64,000 nt of DNA from assembly GCF_000165425.1 (NCBI RefSeq), contig NW_001799233.1, positions 3,256 to 67,255 on the forward strand. The letters run 5' to 3'. This DNA is from Paramecium tetraurelia. Taxonomy: Eukaryota > Ciliophora > Oligohymenophorea > Peniculida > Parameciidae. A model generated the notes under the pieces. It was not told where the DNA came from and did no database searches. It saw only the letters and a list, made by a program, of their open reading frames with translations. This document shows, piece after piece, positions 1 through 11,645 of this stretch (position 1 is the first letter of the stretch; every line of letters begins with the position of its first letter). The translations under genes and the position numbers were made by a program.

Positions 1-277
1 CGCTTGTTTAATAGGGTGATTTCGACACCAGGGTGCCCCCCCACTGTGATGTGTGACTATAGTTAAATTAACACTCAATTTAAAAATATTAAATCAGATT
101 AAAATAATGACGTAACTCCAGATAAAATCTATGAATTTATTGAATCGAAAGATAATGATGATTAAAAAATAATCGAGATTTAATTTTTAGTAAGCAAATA
201 TTTTTCATATGCACCTAACAATTTATGAAATATCATTATCATTTATTAAAATATTTTCTAATTTTCGGTTTGTTTTA
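1..277. other. window edge, no gene seen
   Basis: The first 60 bases are far richer in G and C than anything nearby, with a run of seven C at about 36-42. The rest is AT-rich with TGA in all frames. No telomeric CCCCAA or CCCAAA repeat is visible, so this is not obviously a chromosome end. I see no RNA gene or ORF here. Confidence 0.5.
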
Positions 278-654
278 ATGAACATAATAAAAATTATTTA
301 GTCAAAAGTTAAAATTCGTAAATCTAAACTACAATACCATTCATTAAGATTGATCTGCGATACCAAAATCAGGCTTTTACAATATTGGATATTAAAAAAG
401 ACAGATCATAAAGTTTTGATTGCTTGTCATTTAAGATTGATCTTTGAGTTATTCAAAGGAGTTTAAACTGTGAATGAATTTAATACAGTTGATTGAAACG
501 ATGAAAAGACTGATAAAACTAGATTTTGGAAATTTTATTCTAATTTTTAGCGAATTTACTAATTTTCATTTTCATCATAATGATTCATTTTTTAACTCAA
601 ATTAAAAGAAGAATATTCCAATATCAAATTTAACTAATAGAATTCATTAATTGA
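278..654 (+). CDS. possible small membrane protein, 113 aa (weak)
   Basis: An ATG at 278 opens a frame rich in Lys, Leu, Ile and Arg. Removing a GT..TAG segment of 35 nt (about 501-535) links it to a hydrophobic stretch of some 25 residues (ANLLIFIFIIMIHFL) followed by basic residues, ending at TGA 652-654. The total is then 114 codons. The intron is longer than usual here and I know no family, so this could be a decayed gene. The same frame stays readable beyond the stop to about 892, interrupted by a further TGA at 730. Confidence 0.3.
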
Positions 655-892
655 TTAGTGAGTGAAAATGAATTTAAGAAGTTTATGAAAAAGAAATAAG
701 CTTTATTAGTTAATTAAATTGAAAAAAATTGAGAAGTTTGTTTTTGGGTTAGTGATATATGGATGAGATCATCCTTTGATCAGAATTGGTCAGATTTACC
801 ACAACAGAGTGAATCTTCTTTGTAATTATTTCAAATGCACTTCGTCCTGTGGTTTTTTGCCGAGATTCAAAATGAAGATAAATAATCATAAT
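655..892 (+). pseudogene. possible decayed coding stretch
   Basis: This continues the frame of the preceding ORF. It reads as protein-like sequence (SENEFKKFMKKKQ, then RSSFDQNWSDLPQQ) but has an in-frame TGA at 730-732 and ends at a TGA near 890. No GT..AG segment removes these stops, so it looks like the tail of a decayed host gene. It may equally be a chance open frame, since only one codon in 64 terminates here. Confidence 0.2.
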
Positions 893-1840
893 GAGAGTAG
901 TTTGCTGCAAAAACAAGATGTAGGCGCAATTTACAAACAAAACTATTTTTATTAAATAAATATCAATCAATTTTTATATTCTCACTGCATATTATATAAC
1001 ATAAAAGATAAGTGCACTGATTTAAGGCTTAGGTCTTAATAAAATATTATGAAACCTTTCATTAATGAGCATCAATTGATCAAAATAGAGCAATTGAGAT
1101 CAATTTAATTGTAATCAATTTTCATAAATATTAATATTGTATCAACCCTCCCTCGAATTACAAAAGTATTGAAACACATTTGGATATGGATTAATAATAT
1201 TATCGTATTTTATAACTGTTCAACAACCAGCAATCCTTCCCAACCCTCTTTATGAAAGCCTTGAAATATTATTAAATCACTATGAATGAAATTGCTATCA
1301 ATTATTAAGTTTTGACTCAGCAATATGATACATTAATTGAATGAATTGATCTGGAACAATTGTAATTCAAATTGTATTAATTTTCTGCTTCCTTACTCTA
1401 TCATGAAATTAATTTATTGTTTATTATTATTTAAATTAAGAATGTTTAAAATCTTGATTTTGATCTTTCTGATTGTTTATTCTTACTATTAATAAAAATA
1501 TTTAGAATTTATAGAGTTTTATCTTTAAAATCCTAAAAGGTTTCTAAACTCAAAATTTATGGGACTATTTTTCTTAAGATGTTCATTGAATGTAAATTTT
1601 ATTTATTATATGAGTTAGATTAGTAAAAATAGTTTAATTAAATTAAACTTCAGTTCATAAGATATTTGGAATATAGCATTTATTAAAACTAGCATAAATT
1701 AAATGTGTTATTGTGTTATTGAGGAAGTTGAAGAAAGAATTTTAATATTATTATGATTTAGTTATAATTTAAGTAGTTTCTCTTATTAATTCCTTTCTCA
1801 ATAAATAGTCTAGGATTGATACACATTTAACTATTAGGTT
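893..1840. other. intergenic, no supported gene
   Basis: This is very AT-rich with scattered TGA in every frame. A minus-strand open run of about 64 codons near 1100-1290 is within chance expectation for a one-stop genetic code. I see no RNA gene or repeat. Confidence 0.5.
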
Positions 1841-2047
1841 ATGATATTTAGTTAAGAAGAAAATACTATAAAATCTCTTAGGGAATTACTAAGTAAAATT
1901 TCACTTAATCATTTGAATCGGGAAGGATAGCAATATATGCTAACAATTTAAGTTGAGGAAAGCTCATTTAATCAATATTGTCATTATTTATTTTAGTTAA
2001 TACATGATGAGCATTAATTGATGTATTATTAGATATTTAATAATTGA
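1841..2047 (+). CDS. possible small protein, 68 aa (weak)
   Basis: An ATG-to-TGA frame of 69 codons with no intron and protein-like composition (starts MIFSQEENTIKSLRELL; charged and glutamine-rich). It lies about 90 bases before the CxCxxCG gene on the same strand, so it could also be part of a neighbouring or decayed model. No family was recognised. Confidence 0.3.
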
Positions 2048-2136
2048 ATTTTATGAATTAATCTCTTTTCTCTTTTAACTTGAAAGCACTTTTACCTATG
2101 GAAAATTACTAATTAATACTTAATGAGTAAACAAGA

Positions 2137-2867
2137 ATGAACAAATACATTCACAGTTAGAATACTATTTAGATTAAGGAGTTGGATTTAGAATAAATGA
2201 CGAGAAGAAAAAGTTGTCATTGTGGTCAATGTGGGGCTCAAAGTTAATTTTAGTTCAAAACGATGAATATTCCTCTTAAGGTTAGGGAAATACCAAAAGA
2301 GCAGGAATTTAATATACCTGAGTTAATAATAACAAAACCAGAATGTATAAATAGAAATATTTTATAGCTAGAATGAGTACCTTCTATAAAAAATCTTCTT
2401 TTAAGAATTTGCAAATCTTAGAATCTAAAGATTAACCAAATAACACTTAATTGTCCTTAAATATTCATGGTCTTAAACGAGCTTATAATAGATAAAATAC
2501 ATTATTGAAATTAATAACAGATGGACAAGAAAGGTCTAAAAGAAGAGACAGCAGTGGATTATTTTCATCATCTGAGTTCCAATCTTTAAATTCTTTGAAA
2601 TCTTTGAATATTACAACAAGTCCTACACATTCATTCTTATAGAATCAAAAGAACTCGATTTAGCCTAAAAGTCCTTTAAGTCTATTTTCTCCTAAAAGAA
2701 GACATAAATAGATTGATAACAAATTCTTAAGTGCAACCAATAAAAGGAATTATAATACTTATATGATAAATTCGAATAAATAATTATTGATCAAACCATT
2801 AAAGTTATAAACTTCGCTTTCCACCCTTGGAAGTTCATTTCCAAAACTAAATAACAAAAAGTAATGA
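2137..2867 (+). CDS. CxCxxCG-motif basic protein, 235 aa
   Basis: The first exon runs from ATG 2137 and carries the motif RRKSCHCGQCG (about 2203-2235) followed by a phenylalanine/glutamine segment, as in three tandem genes at 17.3-20 kb. A 23-nt GTA..TAG intron (about 2346-2368) joins it to a Ser/Lys/Asn-rich tail ending at TGA 2865. Spliced length is 236 codons. The three cysteines plus glycine suggest a small metal site, but that is inference. The rest is low-complexity and basic. It is the only plus-strand copy and carries a single motif, where two of the tandem relatives carry two. Confidence 0.75.
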
Positions 2868-3056
2868 TTGTATTATATTAATAATTTTTCTATTAGATAT
2901 GATTATAAATAGAATACAAATTGATAATCTTGTATCAATTATTATTCCAATTCTATTTCAAACAAGTATTAAATAAATTAATAAATTATTTTTATTTATT
3001 TTGGATATATACAGGTTTAATACAAATAAGAATATCCAAATACATAAACATGATTC

Positions 3057-3458
3057 TCATTTCGAAAAAACAATTAGATCTCTATGATTTTCAACTTGTT
3101 GAAGCAATTCATCGATATCTTAGTTGGGTACTTCCATATCCTAGGCAATATTTTTGAGATGGATCTTAAATTTGTCAAATTATTAATTTGTAATGTTCAG
3201 ATTTTTGTGGACTTCAATTAAATCTCTATTTAGATTAAATTTATGTGAATACCTGCCAGTATATTAAGTATTTTTATCACCCATCATTTGAGAGAAGAAT
3301 CGCTTTTATTGATACCTTACTCTACTCATGTCTGCCTTCAAAAATTTATCACGAAGAAGCTTATCAAAGAGCACTTTGTAATAGAATTAATCTATAAGTT
3401 CTGATACTTATTAGTCTCCTCCAAATTTTTCATACAAGCATTTTTTTTAATTATCCAT
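3057..3458 (-). CDS. truncated haemoglobin, 133 aa
   Basis: An intronless frame of 134 codons matches the group I truncated-globin pattern throughout. It has the N-terminal LYEKFGG, a B-helix FYYKVL with a tyrosine at the ligand-pocket position, a KRFFSQMMG segment, and the YTGRYSHKF to LIEVHKNLNIT region that holds the proximal haem histidine (about His84). Length is typical of ciliate truncated globins, which bind O2 or NO through a 2-over-2 helical fold. Its start lies only 15 bases beyond the stop of the RING/B-box gene upstream on the same strand. The 3' side faces the CxCxxCG gene. Confidence 0.85.
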
Positions 3459-3473
3459 TATTAATTTTTATTA

Positions 3474-5482
3474 TCAAATATTCACTAAATATCCAACGCG
3501 CTTTAAATCTTCAATTTTCTTTCTAGCTTTGGTTGCATTTATTAAAGTTTGGTTTAGGTATAAGGATTTGGGCAACGAACTACCAGAAGGGGAATTTCTG
3601 ACTAAAGAAATAAAATAATCTAGAGTCCTTTCAGTTATCATATTTGACGACAAATGTAGACTCTAAAAACACTTAATTTGTATTTTATACTAGATAATCC
3701 AATAACTTGCAGGCACCTTCGTCAGTTATTTTATTCCTCACCAATTTAAGTTGTTTAACTCTCTTCGATATTCTGAGAATATCACCAATAAATTATAACC
3801 CTTCATCTCCCAAGTCTAAGTTAATAATAATTAAAGATATACCTGCACTTGAGAAATCAGCTATTTCTAAATTATCATTTTTAAATGACTGCCAGACACT
3901 TTCAAATTTCTCATTGATCTTAAACTTTTTTTCCTCTTGCAATCCTAAATTTTAGTATTAGGACTAATTCCTTGTCTGATGGAATTAACCTATTCTATAT
4001 CCCTCCTACCAGGGCTTGGTTATTAAAAAGATCCTTTTAATTTCTCTAAAGCCCTAATCTAAATTCTCTCTGGTTTTGTTGGAGTGGTTGATTAAATATT
4101 TTAAGAAACCGACACAGGTTAAATTTCTTTTAGTTCCTTCAACCCAGATCCCATTTTATTTTTAACAAAATCTTCTTATTCTAAACTACTTCTATTTGGA
4201 CTTCTCACTTGAGTAATATTTGTGGTTTCTTCCATAAGACTCTCACTCCAATCTGCCATAAATATATCTTTAAGTAGCATTGGTTCATCTTAACAAAAAC
4301 TTGAGAAAACATCCTAGCCACATAATTTACTAAAACTCTCATTTCTTTTAATGTCCTACAATAATGTTGAATCTGTTAAAGAATTGGAAGTTTTTAAAAT
4401 TTAACTACTTTTGGTCATATTGGTGGGATTATTGACTCTACTCAATTATAATGTAATGGTAAAGAGATTATCAAAACTCTTATCGATTTCTGTCTTTTTG
4501 AGATCAACTCTTAATTTCTTTATTTTGATATTCTATAGTTTAAGATCTAATTATTTTTATATCTTCTCCAATTCCTCTTGAATTCCCTTTCCCTTGTCTA
4601 CACAAGCATAATCTTGATTATTTAATAAATCTAAAGGCAATTCTCCATTTTCTGTTTTTGTTGAGAAATAAACCAATCGATCCTTAGCTGTAATCTTCCA
4701 TAATTCCGCTTAAGATAATGAACTTTGCAACAATTCTTTAATTTACTTTTTTGTTTATTGTTCTAATGATTATGTTAATGTGGTTAATTATTCAATAAGT
4801 CTTTGTTCTTTGAGATCTAATAATTAATGCAGTTCTTTGAATTTTTCCTTGACTGTATTATGACTCTCGGCTAGTACAATTGAAAATCTTTCCTATAGTG
4901 GTTCAAAATATTTTGACTCAGTTAATTCACATTATTTTTAGAGTATCTTTTAATATATCTGCATTATATTTTCAGCTTTTTGGGTTATCTCTTTTACAAC
5001 GTCATCAACAGAACGAACCTCATGATGTCGATGTTATCCAAATAAAGCACATCTTGTACAAATTCTTACTTGATCTGTAAAACATACTATTTCCAATTTT
5101 TCTAGATGTTCCTAGCATAAATCATTTGGAATATCATTTGAAATTAAGTTGTTCAATTAGAGTTGATAACCTATATCACTATCGTCATTTCTTGCTGATT
5201 ATCTACTTTACTAGTATTAGGCTTTATGTTTAATGACCATTTTTAACAATTAGCAGTTCTTTGGAAATTGTGAGATGTCACTTTTATTTTTAGCCATGAT
5301 ACTTTTATAAATAATCAGTTTACCCATCTTCTGGACACAATATACTTTTTATTAATTAACATTTATTTAATACAAATTTAACATATTGTATGTCCACAAT
5401 CTGGAAGCATCAATGGTAAATTGTCATACTCATTAAACATCATTTGGCATTCTGGACATATAAGTTCTTCTATTTACTACAT
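3474..5482 (-). CDS. RING, B-box and LRR protein (TRIM-like), about 640 aa
   Basis: In order it has an N-terminal RING finger (CPECQMMF, then CGHTICQIC, then CPEDG), the segment FPKNCQLLKMV usual after such RINGs, a B-box zinc finger (CQEHLEKLEIVCF to HRHHEV), a long coiled coil, and C-terminal leucine-rich-repeat-like segments. RING/B-box/coiled-coil is the layout of TRIM ubiquitin ligases, so E3 activity is likely. Introns of 22, 20 and 28 nt are clear. Inside the RING loop the frame shifts by one base near 5345-5365. Either a 16-nt intron or a one-base indel in an A5 run would repair it. Confidence 0.82.
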
Positions 5483-5532
5483 TTTTGAATTCAAAAACAG
5501 TTGATATTAAATTATATTATATATATATTATC

Positions 5533-8393
5533 ATGTACTAATCATAATAATTACATAAGCCTTTAGATAATGATCTGATTAAGGAATATACAAGAAATGG
5601 TTATACTGAAGAAGAAATCAGGAATGCATGGGAGGTTACATCTGGAAATATGATTTAATTTCAATAAATGCTATGGGGAATGAAAAATCAATCATTTATA
5701 ATAAGTCCAATCAATCAATAATTTAATGATGATATTTAAGTAGCCGTGGCAGCATCATTATCATTACATTAAAAAAATATTCCAGATGGTAAAGTTAGAA
5801 AAGAGAATTTTCCGTGTGGATTGTTAAATGTAGGGAACACATGTTATTTTAATTCTCTTCTTCAAACTTATTATTCTATTTACAATTTTGTGCTACCCAT
5901 TGTTAAATGTGAATTTGATCATATTGATCTTTAAAATATTGTTGATAAAAGAGTGGCTAATTCTGTCTTACTTCTTAAAAACTTATAAAATCTTTTTGTG
6001 CTGATGATTGGAAGTGATAGGTAATTTGTTGATCCAAAACAAGTAATTCATTCTATATATGATGATTTTGGTAAAGCCTTACCTATTGGAGACTAAAAGG
6101 ATGTTGGCGAATTTAATAACTATTTTCTATCAAGGATTGATGAGGGAATGACTTACTTAAACTAGTCATTATTAAAAAGTTAATAACCAAATTAAGAATA
6201 TTAAATTGCATAATCATAAGTTTATCCTCAAAAAACTAATTAACATGAATAGAATAAAAGTTTCATTTCGTAAAAATCATTATTAGTCAGATAATCTTCA
6301 GTTGTAGCAGAAAATTCTGTTTTATATAAGTTGTTTTATGGCAAATTCGCACCTTAACTTACAGTTCAAGGTCTGGGAAGCAAAGATTGCGAAGAAGAAA
6401 TATTTAACTTTATTCAAATCGATGTGGGTAATAAGTTTTTAATGGAGGGACTAGAAAAAAATTTGAATCAAGTCTTAGAATATAAAAATGAGAAAGATTA
6501 ATATTAATAAGCTATCAAATCATTTTGGATCTCATAAGCTCCTCAAATTCTTTCTTTTTAGATACAAAGGGTGGAATTTCACAAAGAATTTTGTAATTTA
6601 TTTATATATTAATAGTAACTTTTGCTAAAATTAACTCCCCCTTTTAATTTGATAAAGAAATCTATATTGATCGTTTCTTATTGTCTAATCAAAAAATTGC
6701 TCGAGAAATATAAAGTCAGAATTAATAAATGAGTGATAGATTGAAGAAAATCGACTTAGAATTGGAATAGTTAAATTCTTTTAATGGAAACATTTAAATT
6801 ATTTAAAACCTAGAAACTACTTTATAGTTCTTAAAATTATAAACTCCAAATGAAAAATCAAATCCTTACTATGTGAACAGCAAAGATAACAAGGCAGCCA
6901 TAGATTCCATCTCTCAATATCATTAATATTTTATATAAAAAAGGGATTCCTTATTAAAAGAAAAAAAGGAATTGGAATCAAAAATTTCCTCTAGCTATAA
7001 CAACTTAAAGAAGTAGAAATATATTTTATAATCTATTTTGATGCATGAAGGAAGTCCTGATGGAGGGCATTATTTTGCATACATCTACGACTCTGATGAT
7101 AAAAAATGGTATTTATTTAATGACATTCATGTTCAGGAAGAGACAGAATAAAATGTATTTAAATACGCTTTTGGAGATTCATTAAACTCTAAAAGTGCTT
7201 ACTTAATATAGTATGTCAAGGATGAAAAACCAAAGTAAAATCAGAATTAAAATTTTAAGTAAAGGTTATATAGTACAAGTCAAAATATAAATAATTATTT
7301 ACAAGATGGATATGGAAAATTATTATCATAAAAATAAAAAGATATATTACATAAAGATAATCTAAAGTTAAAGTAAGAAGTTATTCAACAATAATTAATT
7401 GGCTAAATAGAAATAATTGTTTCAATATATCTTTAATATTTTGATAATGCTAATGAAAAATAAAAACTATATTAGCTCAAATAATATTAATAAATTACAT
7501 ATAAACCACCTTATATTGAAAATTTTGCTATGTTTTTGAAAACGAAACCTGATGAAAAGATGTTCAGATGGGTTATATTAGATTATGCAATTAAAAAAAT
7601 GATACCTTAGACTAACGGAATATTTGGACCGCCTGATCTTGAATAGAATTTAAAAACTTTAATCTTAGAGGAAATAAGTAAATTTGGACAAAATAAACCA
7701 ATATAACCAATTCCTTAAAGTCAGGAGTACTAAACATCATTAGAAGAATATAAACTTACTCTTAAGTTATTAGGTATGATTGCTTACATCCTAGAACAAT
7801 ACAACAATAATAGTTTAAAAGAAACTATAATTGCCTTACATGTTTACATGAAATTAGCCAAGTTAACCAATTAATAATCCTTTTTTTATAACATGGCCTT
7901 ATAAATGAAAAATTTAATTTTATTAGGAATTATTTGCAAAATTTATTATCAGAAAAATATAACTGATTCAGAAATACTAGTTCTTAAGCTATTAATTGCA
8001 TTTTAGATGTAGGAACACTTTCTTTATAAAGATCCAAAATAATGGAGTAAGTAACTCTTGAATTTAATTGGTGTTGCACTTTCTACTTATGGCCAAAATG
8101 AAAAATAGACGTAAGATGTTGTCAAACCTCTGGTTCAAAGCAAGAAAGACGTTGAAATGTGTGCTTTATTGGACACACCATCTTAAGTAAAATTAAATTT
8201 ATTCTAGAATATTGAATATCATATCTAATCCATTTGGTCCATATATTTAAAGAAATAATTTGAAGACTAGTTTGAAGACTTCCTCTAAGATAATTTAATG
8301 GTTTCTTTATAAACTTTTTATCAAATCAAAGTAAACTCTTATATTTATCTGTTAGTGTACTTCACTTCTATTAGAGAAAATCACAAAATCTGA
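5533..8393 (+). CDS. ubiquitin carboxyl-terminal hydrolase (USP25/28-like), 945 aa
   Basis: A deubiquitinase that removes ubiquitin from proteins. The Cys box GLLNVGNTCYFNSLLQ (catalytic Cys about residue 104) and the His box LMHEGSPDGGHYFAYIYD (His about 505) are intact, with a downstream Asp-rich segment. A UIM-like DDIQVAVAASLSL precedes the catalytic domain and a UBA-like N-terminus (YTEEEIRNAW) comes first, as in USP25/28. The two halves of the domain are split by a coiled-coil insert. A helical C-terminal region of about 400 residues follows. One 23-nt intron near 6593-6615 restores the frame. It is divergent from the TRIM-like gene with only 50 bases between starts. Confidence 0.9.
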
Positions 8394-8473
8394 TTCAATT
8401 TTAGATAAAAAAGATATTTTTAAGATAATTGAAGAAAACCCTCAAAATAAATGAATAATATTAAATATATATA

Positions 8474-9869
8474 TCAATAACCATAATTTTAAGTAACGTT
8501 ATTGCCTGCAATATATGCACTTACATTTCTTTATCTTTTAAATTGCATTTATGAATCAGCAGATTTTTTGAAGGTACCATCAACATAAGCTCTAAAGCGT
8601 AAAAAAAATAGTTACTTTTATTTAAGTTTTTCATAGTCAACATGATTAGATAACCCTGGAACAACTCCAATACCAGCTAATTGTGGATCATCTTCAGCCT
8701 ATTATAATAAATGTCTTTGATACTTCGAATATTTTTTTGTTCATATTTAATTCAACCATACTCATTGATGCTTCTTACTATTTTCTATTTTTGTCTTCTT
8801 CAATTTGCATAATTAAATCTTATCTGTATTGTTGTTAAAGTATGTTCTTTTTCTCGCATTGTTCTTTTTCTTGCTTTTAAAATTTTTAATGAAGTCCATG
8901 TAAAACTTCCTGATCTTTATATTTGCTGTTTTATTGTTCTCTTTAACTTTGCTGCTTCGAGTGAATTTGATTGAGTATTGTATCAACAGTGTCTCTTTTT
9001 AGTTTTTCCTTATTAACTCTTTCCATTATGTATTTTTCTTCTTCTTATCGTTATTTATATGAAGCAGCTTCTTCAATAAATTTTCTTTGAAGTTCTTTTT
9101 CTTTATACTCCTTTTGCAAATAAAGATCATTATATTTCTAAAGAACATTTTCATTTTGATGATATCCATATTTGATTTTGCTAAGATGCTAACTCATTAA
9201 GTAAATGATTACCAATAATCGTTATTCCTCTTCTTTTTGACTTCTTTATAATTACTCTTATAAAATCTATTATTCTCTTTATCGAGCCAAATATTGATCC
9301 ATTTTTTTTTATTCCTCCTATTAAGCATAAGATTATGCTAAGTCTTTTTGAACTTGTTCTTTCTTCTATTATTTTAGATAGAGATCCTTTTTTTCTGCTT
9401 AATCCATCATCAATCCAATTTAAAATTGTTACTATCTATCTTAAAGAAAGTTGAGACGCTTAAAAGTAATTGTAAATAGAAATACTTATTGTTCTTTCTT
9501 CATTTATTCTTATTCGAGACTATATCTAATATATTCAGATTATTTTTATTTAAGTTCCTACAATTTCACCTGTTCAACATTGTCTCTCTAATGTAAGAAT
9601 TTCTGCATTGCTCCAGCAAATTCAGAATCGTATTTAGTCTTCTAAATAGTTGTTTGCTTCTATTCATTAATCAATCTTTCCAATTCTTCTCTATTTTCAT
9701 TTATATTAACATACCTATATAACCGCTTTCGATTTTCTTATTCTTCTTTCTCCTACTTTTCTTAGGTTTCTTGTTGTATCCTTTGTCTTTCGATCAATCT
9801 TGACCATTAACCACTAGGGTCTAAGATGGATTAAATAAGACTATTACCATGCTTACTATAATGAGTCAT
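8474..9869 (-). CDS. coiled-coil protein, trichohyalin/plectin-homology-like, 423 aa
   Basis: Nearly the whole protein is a Gln/Glu/Lys-rich helix (EREQQILQEQLQRSQKEEE style), the pattern of TPH-domain ciliary coiled coils. A conserved-looking C-terminus (DDPQLAGIGVVPGLSNHVDY) is not coiled coil. Five introns of 24-27 nt are inferred; four keep the frame even unspliced, so they are supported by GTA..TAG ends and by composition, while the 25-nt intron before DDPQLAG is required to avoid TGA. A structural axonemal or basal-body role is inferred from the family only. Confidence 0.8.
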
Positions 9870-9981
9870 ATTAACAAACAAAAAGTAAAAATTAATAAAA
9901 TTTATTTATTAAATATTTAATAACTAGAACACTTAACAAGTTCAAATCAAATTAGTAATATAATAAATTAATTAATTAACA

Positions 9982-11070
9982 ATGCGTGGCTAGCGTCCTC
10001 TAAGTCCGTAATCAAACTAATAATAAAGTGAAAAAATGAAGTTAGCCCAAACAGCAATCAAAAAACGAACATCTAAACCTAATTTCTTTACTACATATAG
10101 AACTCATGTAATTATATCAAGTACTAATATTAATTTATGCTAATAGTCATTATTGGGATAATCATCATTGTCGTGTTGTCATTTACTAAATAAATAAAAG
10201 AATATATCATCATTAATTAGTCAGAAATCAACTCTCACAATTCCTAAGGATACCCTTATACTTTAGGACCTAATAATTTCTTCCATGTAAGTTTATCCTC
10301 TAATTAGAATGTAACATTAATGCAAGCCAAAACTTTGTTTAAGAATGATTTCACATAATAAATTAATGTAGAAAAATGCAAAGTACCTATTAATTTCGAA
10401 ATTCCAACCTATTTCAATTTCAAAGAATCCTACCCTAATTGCTCTCACACTATATTCAATCAAGGCAATTGTTCATCCTCTTATTCTATTGCTGTCTCCT
10501 CGGCCTTCTCAGATAGAGTCTGTAAACTCAACCAAACCCAATAATTGTCAGCATAGAATCTATTATCTTGCGATGGCAAATTGAATCAAGGATGCACAGG
10601 AGGACACATCACTAGATCAGCTGAATATATTATTAAACATGGTTTGACTACTAATGAATGTCACCCATTCAGAGGTGATGACAATTTCTAAGAATGCACA
10701 AAAGCACTTGAAAAATGCTAAAGATTTAAAGCTAATTCATTTTGTCAATTGTAAAATAAGGATGTATGTGACCAATTAATTTTAGGATATAAAACGAGAC
10801 ATTATAAATAGAGGTCCTGTTGTTGCTATTATGCAAGTCTACAAAGACTTTTTAGTTTATAGAGATGGAGTATATTAGGTTTTAGAAGGAACACCTAGAT
10901 TTCATGGAGGACATGCTATCAAAATTATTGGATGGGGAGAATAAAATGGATATTAATATTGGATTATTGAAAACACATGGGGTACCAGTTGGGGAACTGA
11001 AGGATTAGCAAAACTGGCTATGGATGGTTTTATAGATCTGTCATTACAAGCATTATCAATTATTTATTGA
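9982..11070 (+). CDS. membrane-anchored papain-family protein with Ser at the nucleophile site, 346 aa
   Basis: After a short basic N-terminus comes a single transmembrane helix (IIGIIIIVVLSF), so this is a type II membrane protein. The C1A peptidase domain resembles cathepsin B/C types. It has the oxyanion Gln in NQGNCSSSYS, an LLSCDG/GCTGGH region, His in FHGGHAIKIIGWG (about 295) and Asn in IENTWGTSWG (about 315). The position of the catalytic Cys is Ser (about residue 158), and the usual Trp after it is Tyr. Introns of 26 and 22 nt are required. It may be a pseudo-protease, or a serine-type variant like the SERA proteins of Plasmodium. Confidence 0.9.
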
Positions 11071-11128
11071 AGATTATATTAAAGTATGCATATTTATGAT
11101 GTTAATAATTCAAATAAATCAAATTCAA

Positions 11129-11645
11129 ATGAATAGAACTCCCTCTCATTCCTTATATATGAGAAATTCTCATAATCAATCTCATTCGCCAATACCTTAA
11201 TAAAAATTTATTACTCCAGAAAAATTAGTAAGAGTTAGTGGAAGTTCAGGCGTAAAAATGAATTCAATTTAAAAAAATGGTACAAGAATTAGAAGTGAGG
11301 CAGTTGAAACTGTTAATAAGGCGAAGGAACAATAAAAGCTACAAGAATATGTTTAGGAATTTGAATATAGTAATTTTTATCAATAAAGAGTTAGAACTTG
11401 TGTAATAAAAAAATGAAGAATAATAATAATTAGAGATGAGAATCTTAATGTTGTTACAAAAAAATCATGATTAAGCAGAAGAAATGGAATTATTGAAATA
11501 AGAGAATGAATAATTAAAACAATTATTGTATGAATAACAGACTTAAATTGTTGAGTAAAGTTAAGAAATTTTGGCATTAAAAGTTTATAAAGATGGATTA
11601 AAGAAGTTAAGTTTCAGTGATTACTTTCGATAATAAAATATATGA
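11129..11645 (+). CDS. small coiled-coil protein, 163 aa (3' end uncertain)
   Basis: It begins with a Ser/Asn-rich head (MNRTPSHSLYMRNSHNQ) and continues as a glutamine-rich coiled coil. A 25-nt GTA..TAG intron near 11370-11394 is required. The frame reaches TGA at 11643, but it then stays open and protein-like for roughly 100 more codons. A 30-nt segment ending GAG could be spliced to remove the stop, although GAG is an unusual acceptor here. No family was recognised. Confidence 0.7.

Noticed and set aside
1100-1290. Minus-strand open run of about 64 codons
   Set aside because: With a single stop codon and very AT-rich DNA such runs are common, and nothing in it resembles a family.
3180-3600. 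Plus-strand frame overlapping the globin and the end of the TRIM-like gene
   Set aside because: It is open and looks protein-like, but the opposite strand carries a clear truncated globin and LRR segment; the plus frame is a shadow.
5520-5532. TA-dinucleotide run as a retained internal eliminated sequence
   Set aside because: Neighbouring genes are intact without excision, and I saw no TA-bounded insert interrupting a coding region, so the DNA looks like processed macronuclear sequence.
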